Below, piece by piece: positions 21,994 to 32,508 of a stretch of 64,000 bases of DNA. Below the pieces are notes generated by a model. That model saw only the letters and a list, made by a program, of their open reading frames with translations, did no database searches and was not told the origin of the DNA. Made by a program: the position numbers and the translations under genes. The stretch's first letter is position 1. Each line of letters opens with the position of its first letter. Origin of the DNA: Macrocystis pyrifera (lineage: Eukaryota; Sar; Phaeophyceae; Laminariales; Laminariaceae); the NCBI GenBank assembly GCA_031763025.1, contig JASSKH010000028.1, forward strand, positions 2,294,001 through 2,358,000, written 5' to 3'.

Positions 21994-23237
21994 CATAGAT
22001 GCGTAGTCGAAGACCTTAGGGAGTTCCGCGCCACCGAAGGGTCAACGGAACTTGCTCCCTTGGTGTTTGGAGTTGAGACCGCACTGTGGCCCACTGCTGC
22101 AAAAAAGGCGGGGAAGTGGTACCGGGGGATCCTGGAAGCAGCCGAACGGTTCATGGTGAGGTGGCACGAGGCTGAGGCTGAGGCTGAGCTGAGCAGGCAG
22201 CGCCGCGCATCCGCCGTGGGTGGTGTCCAAGGGAATGGGGGGAGGAGGGGCAACAAGAGGAGTAGCAGAAAACCCGACCAAGGGAATGCGGAGAGGGGGG
22301 GGAAGAGGAGTAGCAGGGAAAAACTGCAGTGGACGAAAGTAGGAAGGAGATGGCAGATATGGTAGCCAGGTACCGGGCAGACTAAGAAGTAGAACATGCC
22401 TATACTACTCGTACCACCAACTGGTGCAGCTGGTTCGAACGTGGTCTTCCTTCGTCTTCCTGTTGTTTTTGTTTATTTTTATTCATTTTATTGTCTTCTT
22501 TGCGGTGACCCTGTGTGATTTCATTTCTCTTCCTTTCTCCGATTGATAAGCCTTATTGAAGGAGTCGTGGGGCGTGGGTGGATGACGAGCCTGCTCTGCT
22601 TGTTTCGTACTGTCTGACGCCGAGGGGCCGGGCATAGTTGACGAACGCTGGACGATGGTGGCAGACAGGGTAGCAAGGTACCAGGCGGGTCAGCAGGGAG
22701 ACCCTGGCTGTGCTACTCGTACCATAAACTGCTGCCGCTACCTGGAGCATGTCTTGTGCTTTGTTTGGTTTGACTGTTATTTTTACCTTGGTTCTTAGTC
22801 TTACTCTGTTGACGACTAGTGGTGTTTTCTTCTTTTTCTTTTTTTTTCCAGCTCGTTCTTTTCAAGTGTCTGCCACGTCCCCTACGTGGGGGTACGATGG
22901 TTTGCTGCTATACTGAAGTATATACATATACCAGGTATATTTTAGTTTCTTTTTTTGTTTCTTTTCTCTTTCGAATTGTCTTTGTTTTTGTTTTTGTTTT
23001 TTCTCTTTGTTTCGTTTTTGTTTCTCTAGGTCATGGAATGTGTATGTCGTGCCTGTCGTACGCAGTATGATGACATGGCATTGCATTACATACGTGGCAA
23101 CGTAGTATCTCTGTGGCGTAGCTTTGTGACCACAGAACTTGTATCTCTCTAGGTTTGAAGAATCGGCATGGACACTGGTTGTGCTGGATGTCGACACGTA
23201 GAAAGAACGGTTTAATGTGAAGAAAACAACAACAACA
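21994..23237 (+). other. LINE-1 copy A distal coding remnant and 3' untranslated region
   Basis: Coding similarity to copy B continues to about 22370. The tail then follows with TAGTCTTACTCTGTTGACGA, the T-rich block, a TACCAGGTA site at 22929 and the conserved terminal segment. Confidence 0.8.
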
Positions 23238-23449
23238 TATATATATATATATTTTTTTTCAAGGCCAAAAAATTTCGTTGTGTGTGCCCCCCATGTTTTT
23301 TTTTGGGGAAAACATACGTACCGCTCTGCTGGACGAAAATATAAGGAACTTTATACATCAATATGAATACCAAACGTTCATTATTTTTACAGACACCCGG
23401 ATTGGTAGGAGAGAGACCGCGGTTTCACGCCTTGATTGAGTGACCAGTG
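23238..23449. other. Spacer with (AT)n
   Basis: An (AT)n run and poly(T) directly after the LINE tail, then nondescript sequence. Confidence 0.5.
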
Positions 23450-23900
23450 TCGTAGTTGTTGAGAGGCTTATAGATTGGGCAGGCGATTGGTTAACCTTCT
23501 ACCTTTAGCCCAAAACGGACTGAGACCTTAGCAAATGGCGTCATCGGCAGGACATGGGTCGTTGGTCGTGAGTTCGAATCTCACGTCCACCATGAAATCG
23601 CTTTTTAACCCTTTTAGTACCGCAGTCCCGTTTTGGGGACAAATAACTTGGAAATAGACTGGTTTGTCCCCAAATCGGGACTGCAGTTCTAAAAGGGTTA
23701 AAGAAAAGTGAATTTCCTCGTGTCAAGAATCTGAAAAAATGCTTCTGGCGGATCCCCAGAAATTGGAACCGCGTGTTGTGGTATCACGCGCCGACCCGTG
23801 TATCCGGCCCGTCCCAGGGGGGGAGAGTGTTATGAGGCTTAGATTGGGTAGGCGATTGGTTAACCTTTTACCTTTAGCCCAACGGACTAAGACCTTAACA
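23450..23900 (+). mobile_element. TRIM copy 3 with a MITE-B insertion (fossil)
   Basis: Diverged left terminal repeat (to about 23533), primer site TGGCGTCATCGGCAGGAC at 23536-23553, T-arm-like GTGAGTTCGAATCTCAC at about 23568, and right terminal repeat 23774-23900 (TGTTGTGGTATCACG...GACCTTAACA). MITE-B copy 1 sits inside the interior. Confidence 0.75.
23609..23697. repeat. MITE-B copy 1
   Basis: Family description: about 90 bp, nearly palindromic, ends CCCTTTTAGTACCGCAGTCCCG...CGGGACTGCAGTTCTAAAAGGG with GGGGACAAA/TTTGTCCCC arms, flanked by TTAA. Here TTAA is at 23605-23608 and 23698-23701. TRIM copy 1 has the same surrounding sequence without the element and with a single TTAA (GCTTTTTAAAGAAAAG, about 5775), which proves a TTAA target duplication. 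TTAA targets fit piggyBac-type mobilisation (inference). Confidence 0.92.
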
Positions 23901-24034
23901 CCACCCCCTTCACTAAAACCAGCATATTAAGGTCAGAAGAGGCCTAGGCGCAACTCTGAAGACCGGTCTCCGCTCACAATTAATAAAAAAAAAAAATCTT
24001 CGGAAAAACGTATTTAATGGACAAAGTTTCACAC

Positions 24035-24183
24035 CTCGCAGACAGATCATCGACTCCCACTTTTTACGATCTTGACCTTTCGAGTTAGGTCAGATATTAT
24101 TAGATAGATCCCTGATCTGTATTATCTAGCTCATGTTATTACCGGGTGGGAGTCGTATAATCTGCACGATCTGTGAATCCCGG
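24035..24183. repeat. MITE-C copy 1 (GATCATCGA...GATCTG type)
   Basis: About 150 bp related to 41905-42062: GATCATCGACTCCCAC at the left, TAGCTCATGTTATTACCGGG in the middle and GTCGTATAATCTGCACGATCTG at the right. The two copies share order and spacing. Confidence 0.6.
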
Positions 24184-24198
24184 GTTGGATCTTTACTA

Positions 24199-24303
24199 TT
24201 ACGGGGGACCATAGTAAAAAGGACCAACTATTGTTAGTAAAAATACGAAAATATGTAGGTTTTTATGTATACCATAGGTCCTATTAACTATGGAGCCCCG
24301 TAA
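24199..24303 (+). repeat. MITE-A copy 5
   Basis: Complete; TA-flanked; right end GAGCCCCGTAA. Confidence 0.92.
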
Positions 24304-24374
24304 TATTTATGTACAGATAGATAGATCAAGCACAAACCTTTCACAACGGCAGGTGAGGAACTGTAGATGATCTA

Positions 24375-24479
24375 CTACGAAGAACCATAGTAAATAGGAC
24401 CTACGGTATACACAAAAACCTATATGTTTCCCTATTTTTCCTGACAATATTTGGTCCTATTTAATATGGTCCCCCCTAA
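24375..24479 (-). repeat. MITE-A copy 6
   Basis: Ends slightly diverged (CTACGAAG...CCCCCCTAA), TA-flanked. Confidence 0.88.
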
Positions 24480-24615
24480 TAGATCATGATCTACAGCTGT
24501 CCCGGGGGTTGGTCGGGGGGGCAACAAATAAACATCCATCAACCCGCCAATAGCTCAGGGGGCGGAGAAACGCTCTCACGTACGTACACTAGTGGGCGCC
24601 TGCAGATAAGAAGCA

Positions 24616-25291
24616 TTATTGTTACGTATAAGGCTTAGATTGGGGTAGACGATCGGTTAACCTTTTCGTCGGTTGTACGTGGGTCGTTGGTCGTGAGTTC
24701 GAATCTCACGTCCACAAATCGAAGTGAATTTTCCTCGTGTCAAGAATCTGAAACATACTTCTGGATCCCAAAAGAAATGGAACCGCGTGTTGGTGGCACG
24801 TGGACTTGGATATATATGTATGGAGGACAGGGTGCGTCAATACCATCAATCTCCGATCACAAATGGCAACCATGAAGATACGTTAAACCAAGATCCGGTC
24901 TATGAGATCCGCCACATCACTGATGAACCTTCATAATGGTTGACGTTTCGGGCCATGAAGTCCGAACGTGCCAGGGAGAAAACGGTCCTTCGGAGAAGGA
25001 CCCGCACTCTCACATTTCCTATAAGTTCTCTCCTTGCGAGACGCGAGGGAGGCTTGTGGAGGCACCTCCTTGCCACATCATCACGAAAGAAAACGTGCAC
25101 GTCAAGGCCTCGGCCAACCCCGTCCAAGACGAACACAAGGCCGACACCTCCAATGGAGGCACCCTCCTTATTACAGTAGTGTATATATATATATCCGGTC
25201 CGTTCCAGGGGGGGAGAGTGTTACCAGGCTTAGATTGGGTAGGCGATCGGTTAACTCTTTACCTTTAGCCCAGCGGACTAAGGCCTTAACA
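24616..25291 (+). mobile_element. TRIM copy 4, interrupted (fossil)
   Basis: Left repeat remnant with AGGCTTAGATTGGGGTAG, tRNA T-arm-like block at about 24690-24712, and right repeat starting TGTTGGTGG at 24788 and resuming at about 25190 to end CCTTAACA at 25291. The intervening 24806-25186 is unrelated sequence inserted in the right repeat. Broken. Confidence 0.65.
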
Positions 25292-25386
25292 TTATGTTGG
25301 AGAAAAATCGGCTCTATTCGGCACGAACAATAAGAAAATTGGATTAAGAAACACAGAGAGCTCAACAGTGGGACCAAGTCTAAATC

Positions 25387-25745
25387 CTTGTGTCAAGCAG
25401 GGGGGAAGGGGGAACCTCTCTACCGCCCCTTGATGTCCCTTGTATCAAGGGGGGGGGGGGGGCTCTATACCGTCCCCTGATTTCCCCTGTATCGAGCAGG
25501 GGAGGAGACGGCTCTCTACCGTCCCCTGACTTCCCTTGTATCAAACTGGGGTGGGTGGTTCTCTACCGTCCGCTGATTCCCCTTGTATCAAGCAGCGGAG
25601 GGGACGGATCTCTACCGTCCCCTGGATCTCTACCGTCCCCTGATTTTCCTTGTATCGAACAGGGAGGGGGGCGGCCCTCTACCGTCCCCTGATTTCCCTT
25701 GCATCAAGCAGCGGGGGGGGTGGCTCTCTACCGTCCGCTGATTTT
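25387..25745. repeat. Minisatellite, about 50-bp unit
   Basis: Seven or so diverged units of CTCTACCGTCCCCTGATTTCCC-TTGTATCAAGCAGGGGAGGGG. The Pro/Ser/Gly-rich open frame across it is a repeat artefact. Confidence 0.85.
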
Positions 25746-28636
25746 AGTTTTATATAGGTATTGTTCTGGCGTAGAGGGAGGGGACGGAGTCAGGTACGCC
25801 CCCTGTCGGGAAGGCCGAAGTTGAATAATTTTGACGATGTGTCAAAAAAAAAATCGGGCGCCCTCGACTATACTGTATATACCTGGTACATGACATATGT
25901 TATGATACAAAGTTGGCCGCTGGTGTGGTGCCCAGGATTTCGCAAGTGCGCTGTTGTCGGGGAAGGATTGTACGACGACGGCTGATGTTTTGTTTCTTCC
26001 GTCACTGCGATATCAATTTCGCATATTTTTTTTTCTCATTTTGTTTTCCCATCCCAGGTATTATCTTCGCCGTTCTTTTCTCTCTGCCCCTCCCAGATAT
26101 CAACACTAGTCGTAACTCAGATCCGCAGTTACATACCTGGTAGTATGCTTCCGCCCCCGCCCCGTCCTCGCTTCGGTAAGCGCCTTGGTCAGGGGGCTAA
26201 GCGAACGATGAGTCAATACAGCAGTTATTGTCACATGGTTAACCCCCTTCGCACTACTACTGCAGTCCCGACCTGGAGACAAAACCACTACTAGTTCCAA
26301 GTGGTTCGTCCCCAAATGAGAGTGCAGCACTAAAAGGCTCAACTCTCCATCCAAAGAGTCCCGTGTGTCCCACAAAAAAGCGAAGGAGTCCTAGGAACTG
26401 GGAACATCACAGCAGAGGGTTTCGTACACGGAGAAACAATACCACGAAATATTTGTGCACCAGGTATGGGCGAACAGTCAATCACGTAATTTACGGACGA
26501 CAAAACATAACATCAGCGATCACTGACATGCATGCATCCATCCACTCATTGTGGAACGCGGAACGTAACAAGGACGTTGTAATAGTGAGCCGTGTATGTG
26601 TCGTGGAAGACGGCCCTGAGACCGAAAACACGAAGGGGTAGAACAATAACGACATGCAGCCATGAAGGGAGAACAGAGAGAGAGAACGGGGAACAACAAA
26701 CATAAAAATGTGAAAGAAAGTAACGATGGCGAGGAACGTACGTACTGCTGTATGCGAACATTTATACTGTACACACGTAGGAAGAGAAAAAACAGTTAAG
26801 GGGAGAGGCAGGAAAAGAGGCAGCGAAGATTCGCCAGCAGATAGAGAGATAAATATACACAATAAACAACGAAAACGCATACCTGGTATTAGAATGAGAG
26901 CAACTACAAAATAAAATCCCAACTCATGAGCATCAATCGCGAAGGAATGAAAACCTGGTTTCGCGTCGCACCGAAAATAGTGCCGCTAACCCCAGCCACA
27001 ATTCACTTCGAAGCGAGCCAAGTCTATCGAGCGCACATTGCGAACAATTAACAATGCTGGAAAGAAAGAAGCGCGCAAGACATGAGACAGCTTAGCTAAG
27101 CAGCAGCAGAGCAACAAAAAGCTCACACCACCAACACTGGCTGGCACCCTGCGCGCGTTCGTCAGGCACGATTTTTTTTTTGATTTAATTGATTTTCCTG
27201 GTCTATCACAGCACGTCGTGCCCGAAACTCCCACCCCTCAAAATATGAGAGACGATCGAGAGCTTCTTCACATTGCCTACCACAAAAAAAAACACACAGC
27301 ACGTCATATAAAAACACGTGAGAAACGACGGATGATTGATAGTTAGTTCCATGTCCTTCCCGACGACAGGGGGGGCTAGCTACCCCCTCCGCCGCACAGT
27401 GTACCCAAACGTGCTTGTGTACTGTATATATCGAGTATATATCGATGCAATACGACGGGCACAGCAAGCACCTCAGTCAAGCCAGCCGTCCCAAGCTACT
27501 ACACTACTGTAGAACAACAAAAAACAAACGGGCAAAAAAACCCGCCACGACCTTCAAACGAATAATATGTATATCCCTCACTCCATTTTTCATCATCGTT
27601 TTTTTTACTATCCGAGCACATCATGATGGGGATGGCCCGAATGGGACACATCGAGCCACACCCGTACAGCAACAAAAGACCACCCGGGCCCACTGACACA
27701 ACAACGAACAAATAAAAAAGGTGAGCCGACATACATATAAGCTCTTCTCTAATATTCTCCTAAAATCGATACAAAAATCGAGCACGCGAAAGCACAGCAT
27801 CCACAGCGATGCCCCCCCATGTTCTTTTTTCTCCACTGCGCCAAATTCCCAAGCTCAAAATTCGAAAACAAGAGAGAATTAACGAAAAAGCGGCAACAGC
27901 GACGCAACATCAGACAGCAAGCAATATTTGCGAGCGCTTGCCGTTTTGTTTTTGCTATTGTACGCAATATTCGCACGCAGCCGTGCTGCTGACTGCTGGG
28001 TAGTCCAGTCGGACTCTTGAAAAAAAAAAAAAAAAAAAAAAACATGATGAGAGCACTCCCGTACGACAGGTGTCCTATTTATACTCTAGCTACTGTAGGG
28101 GCCGAGAGAAAAGACATTCCCCGTATCAACGAGCACGAGCGAGACGCTAAAACAAAATACCGTAAATAGGAAACACCAGACCGGCGACAGCGAGCAACAC
28201 GATGATAAACGAGTCACAGCTACTGCTGTCGCGTCGCGGTACCTAACTCTACACGAAACAGCACAGCAGCATTTCATGAGTGACCAGCGATAAAGGTGGG
28301 TGAGGTACACTCGTGTCAACGCTGCTGAACGATCCACCACAAAACACACACATGTATTTTTCAGCGAGCACTAGCAGCTGAACACCCTACCCACACACCA
28401 AACAACCCAGCCTGCGAGCGGGCGGGCTGGGCAAAAACAAGGCCCGTATACATATCCAATACGCCATCCTACTCTAAATCCCCTCCTCTAGCTCTACATT
28501 GGTGATGACACACAAGAGACACGCCCACTCGCTCCTGCCCGCTCCGCTCCCATAGAGCGCGGGTACGAGATTCGCTTCGCGCGCGTGTAGAAGAAGTCAG
28601 TTCGGTTCGCCACAAAAGCTCATCATTGCATGGTAT
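25746..28636. other. Intergenic spacer
   Basis: No gene could be supported on either strand. Contains TACCTGGTA sites at 25880, 26134 and 26880, MITE-B copy 2, a 22-base poly(A) run at 28020, and A-rich low-complexity segments. Confidence 0.55.
26243..26342. repeat. MITE-B copy 2 (diverged)
   Basis: TTAA at the left (26239), CTGCAGTCCCGACCTGGAGACAAA and TCGTCCCCAAATGAGAGTGCAG arms, degenerate right end. Confidence 0.75.
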
Positions 28637-28639
28637 ACG

Positions 28640-28692
28640 GTCATTCACTACGGCCATGCATGTCGTACATCCCCCCCCCCCCCCCCCCCCCC
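28640..28692 (+). mobile_element. Repeat family H, 3' end (copy 5) with C22 tail
   Basis: ACGGTCATTCACTACGGCCATGCATG followed by GTACAT and 22 C residues. It matches the 3' end of family H at 45380-45428. Confidence 0.6.
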
Positions 28693-29000
28693 GCCAGACA
28701 CCGCCAATCACGCACCACAAACGTAACTCGCCGGTACTGGTACTATTCAGTAAAAAAGCGGAGTGGAAACAGACGCTCCCAACAACTCTTCCCCCAACGA
28801 CTCCCTAAAAAACACCAAAAATTAGAGAGATGTCGAGAAAATGATTCAGAGTCACAGAGTCGAACAGTATATTCGATTCATAAAAGCGGCGTGGACGCTC
28901 CATCAGCAACCCCCGAAAACCCCGCAACAACTCTGAAGATAAGAGAGAAAAGTCGAGTCAACTCAGCCGAACCGACCGTTTTCAGGTTTCACTTTTGCGT
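28693..29000. other. 3' flank of the repeat-protein gene
   Basis: About 300 bp downstream of the minus-strand gene. Rich in AAAA and CGAGTC motifs; no polyadenylation signal I can assign. Confidence 0.4.
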
Positions 29001-29864
29001 TCAGTAGATCGGCATGCCGCCCGACAGGATGGACACGCCGGCGACGAAGTGGCTGGGCCCGCAGCGGCGGTACCGGTTCTCCTTCTGCCCGGCCTCCTGC
29101 CAGAGCGCCAGCTCCTGAGCCGAGGGCATGTGCAGCGGCCCCCCCGACATCTCCACCACGCCGTGCTCGAAGGACCCCAGCCTCCCGTGCCTCTCGTCCT
29201 CCCGGCCGCCCGTAACGTTCACCTCGCCCTCGCCCGAGAGGTCGGGCTTGAGGGTCGACGACTGGAAGATCACGGTTCCGGGGTCGCGCAGCTGCTGGAG
29301 CGGGACGTCGCGAGGCTTGCCTCCGAGCCAGCGGCGAGACCCCGGGGTGAACCGCCCTCCGTCCCCGAGGCGCTCCGTGGGGCGCACGTGGTTGGTGCGG
29401 GCGGCGGAGGACATGTCGGGCTTGTGGACGGACGAGATGAAGAGCACCTTCCCGTGGTCCAGCTCGGCCTCGAGGGGCACGTCGCGGGGCGTCCCCCCGA
29501 GGAAGCGCCTGGCTCCCGGGGTGAACCGGCCGTGGCAGCCCAGGCGCTCGGAGGGGCGGATGGCGTTCGTGCGGGCCTCGGCCGAAAAGTCGGGCTTGTG
29601 GACGGACGAGACGAAGAGCACCTTGCCGCGGTTGATCTCGGTCTTCAGGGGGACGTCGCGGGCCTGGCCCCCGGACATAATGCGCATGCCTGGCTGGAAG
29701 GAGCCGTGGGCGCCGAGCCTCTCCTCCGGGCGGCCGCCGACGTCGTTGAAGGCGGGGAGGTAGGACAGGTCGGGGCTGCTGCAGCGGCGGTGGGCAGGCT
29801 TGGAAGCGGAAGCGTCTCCGGAGAGGGGGGTGGTCTTGATTGGAGTAGTAGCGGTGAGGGCCAT
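29001..29864 (-). CDS. Protein of about 58-residue repeats, unknown function (287 aa)
   Basis: Single-exon frame, ATG at 29864, TGA at 29001-29003. Residues 1-37 form a Ser/Thr/Ala-rich leader without a signal peptide. Four repeats follow, at about 43-102, 103-161, 162-219 and 220-287. The pattern is RPxERLGxxGxFxPGxRxxxGGxxRDVPL, then a charged stretch, GxVxFxSSxxKPDxS and N. The last repeat is diverged and the protein ends SGGMPIY. No transmembrane segment and no catalytic motif that I recognise. Composition is strongly GC-rich at third positions, unlike the flanks, which supports real coding. The 5' part of a paralogue lies at 1-111 in the same orientation, about 29 kb away with only transposons between, so this is probably an expanded tandem pair. 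The repeat is reminiscent of short structural proteins of flagella or microtubules, but that is a guess. Confidence 0.85.
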   Translation of the reverse strand: MALTATTPIKTTPLSGDASASKPAHRRCSSPDLSYLPAFNDVGGRPEERLGAHGSFQPGMRIMSGGQARDVPLKTEINRGKVLFVSSVHKPDFSAEARTNAIRPSERLGCHGRFTPGARRFLGGTPRDVPLEAELDHGKVLFISSVHKPDMSSAARTNHVRPTERLGDGGRFTPGSRRWLGGKPRDVPLQQLRDPGTVIFQSSTLKPDLSGEGEVNVTGGREDERHGRLGSFEHGVVEMSGGPLHMPSAQELALWQEAGQKENRYRRCGPSHFVAGVSILSGGMPIY

Positions 29865-32505
29865 GCTATGTAGTTCGGGTAGCTGCTGGGATCCTGTCGG
29901 GGATGGGAAGTGTCACGGTCAAGGGGGGGCGGGGGTGATGGAAACACGCAGCAGGTGAGGTGGGGTGGGCGGAGGGGAGAGACAGGGGATTAGGTTGGGG
30001 TTTGTCAGTTCAGTGCACAACACGAGGGGACTTGAGGGAACGATTTGGGCGGATGGCAAATACTGGGACACGAGCATGTAGCCCATGTACGTATCATATC
30101 GATCATATCGTACGAGTATCAAATATAATTTCACTGTTTAATGATAGTTTTGACTACAGCGTCGGTCGTTTATGCTCGTTTGAACGAGAAAAAAATATGT
30201 GGAATAATCCCGAGGTTTGCGGTATCGAGGTCATGGCAGTAGGAAAACACGCAGAACAAGGTGTGTGGCAGGGACGAGAAGAGGGGACATTGGAGAAGTA
30301 AAGTCACTTCGGTATCCCACGTCGGGCGACGGATGGACAAACGACGGCAAGGAAGGCGGGGGGACTGGCTTTTTTGTTACTGCGTGGTGGGATGGAGCAT
30401 CTTCTGTAACACCTGCTGCTGCTGTCTGCTGTGTCTACTGCTGTGTATACATAGGAATCAAGATGTACCTCCTCGACCAACCGACGATCTAATAGTGTGG
30501 AGCAAAGAGATGGATCGATCGACAGCAACAGCAGCAGCAGCTCCACGGCGAGCGAGCCATAACACTAGAACCCACACACGCGCGAGCTATCTCGAGCTTC
30601 GGCCATGACTGCTACCCTGCAGTACTATCAACATGCAGTTTCCTACCATGTGGCCATGATACAGCAGACAGCAGACAGCAGACAGCAGCAGCTGTAGTGT
30701 AGTGGTATCTGCCTACCCTGTATATACCTGGTGTATCTCAACCGGCCGATTCGCCGATCTGCGCTGCGATGCCCCTCGACCCTGGGACAGCATGGGGTCA
30801 CAGAAAGTTCACGTTCTACTGCGGGCGCGCGAGAAAACACTGCCATATGCTACGCAGAGGGCTTGCCTAAGAGACCAAGAGGTCCTCGCGCAGGCACGCG
30901 CAGGCACGCGCAGGCAGCTGCCTCCTTTTCTCGCAACACTAGCTCGTGGTAGTCGCGGAGAAACACACACACACGCCCCAGGTCACAGGGCCACAGCACC
31001 TATTTCTCTCACCTTTTTTTTTCTCTGTTTCGTTCAGCTCTTCTTCTTGTCGATGGGGAGAAGTCTCTCGTGATGCGCGCTGGTACGTCGAGGTCGTTAG
31101 GCGTGGAAGTCACAGGAGGCTTGACGGCGGTAATGTGTTGTGGTTGTGAGAGAGAGTGCGAGAGAGCGAGTGAGAGCAGAGGGTGGTGCTCGTGGTTGGT
31201 GGAGCTATGTTTTCCAGAGAGCAAGATGGCCAAATTCTTTGTGGGCGGTTTTGGTGCAATGATTGAAGTGTAAATTGCTCCGCATATTTGTGCCGAATAC
31301 TTAAAACAAGTGAAAAAACTCACACGAAATTGCAAATTCACGAAATTGCAACATATTCCACAGTTACGATATGATTCTTCAAGGGATCTGAGATTTTGCG
31401 GGAGCACGAAAATACAACAATCATCAACACATTGATTGCGGTTGCACCTCGGGGCCTTGCCTGCTCAAAGAACACTTACTTGACTTATTTTCCTCCGTTC
31501 TCTGTACTCGCACGTATACCCAACGTGTACGCATAGAGGGATAGGCTGTGTGTTGTGCGTGGTTGCTTCACGAACCACCCGGCATGTTATGTATCATGCG
31601 TGAATGTATGACGGGCAACCTCCTATTTTCTATAGAGCCGACCCTGCAGAGAGGCATACATAGCTATAACAATACAGCGCGCCAATATGAACGGCTAAAA
31701 GAAGCGGAAAAAAATGCATGATCCATCATCATGATGTCGCGAGGAGAAATCTTGACGCGTTCGGCTGAACTGCAACATTGCGGTTGGATAAAAATTAAAC
31801 GAAATTACAGACACTGCACGGACCTGATGCTCTCGCTCGATCAGTCATGAGGGTGTCATCGGTGGTCCTCCGAAGCTCTCACACTATATGTTAATAACCA
31901 AGGTACTCAACTACAAGCAAGCGTGGTACCTGGTACGTGTATACATACAGTAAACAAACGTCAAATCAACCCATCAAGGGCATAGATATATAGAATGCTC
32001 CCGCTTCATCCTACCTGGTCAATATTTTACGTACGGGAGGTTGTTGTCCTATTATACCAGGCGGTACTCATTGTACTGAAGCAAGCAGCAGCAGCAGCAG
32101 CTGCTAGCAGATATTTATCTACTGCCTCCGGAGGATCCGGATGGTCGGTCGGTGTTGTGTTGTTGCTGTTTGTAGAACAATGTCGTCATGTTGATGCGTC
32201 ATCCCCTTTTTTGTGCGGCGGAGGGTATGGTATATATACCACTCATCATTCATACGAGTATACATATATTATTCACACTCACTCGTACTCTCGTCGTACG
32301 TACTTCATTCACACTCTGACAGCTGTCTGTATACCAAGCGGTACAGTAGTATAGGTATTTTGTCCCGGCCTGCGAGTCACATTCCAGGCGTCTGCTGCTT
32401 GCTGATGTTACTATTAAATACTTCTATACTCTACTGCTGCTTGCTGCTGTTTGCATGCATGCATGCGGTATTATTAATAATTATTGTTCATGTGTTCCTG
32501 TGTTA
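29865..32505. other. Upstream flank and spacer
   Basis: Would contain the promoter of the repeat-protein gene (minus strand). No TATA box or clear motif found. Elsewhere GCT-rich runs (30411-30440, 32083-32105), CAGACAG runs at 30661-30690, GGCACGCGCA repeats near 30890 and one TACCTGGTA site at 31927. No gene supported. Confidence 0.5.
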
Positions 32506-32508
32506 TTA

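Larger units (their letters stand above)
18405..23237 (+). mobile_element. LINE-1 copy A (longest copy)
   Basis: Endonuclease region (18562-19827), reverse transcriptase region (20059-21993), distal coding tail to about 22370, long 3' UTR and a short (CAA)n tail at 23226-23237. It is an APE-endonuclease LINE of the Jockey/CR1/RTE-like grade; the clade was not assigned. The 5' limit is uncertain: the element may start between MITE-A copy 4 and 18560. Confidence 0.85.

Noticed and set aside
25390-25692. Pro/Ser/Gly-rich 100-codon frame
   Set aside because: Product of the minisatellite period; no independent coding signal.
29128-29763. Plus-strand frames of 211 and 292 codons over 28995-29873
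   Set aside because: Antisense shadows of the GC-rich repeat-protein gene; the minus-strand frame has the protein repeats and a paralogue.
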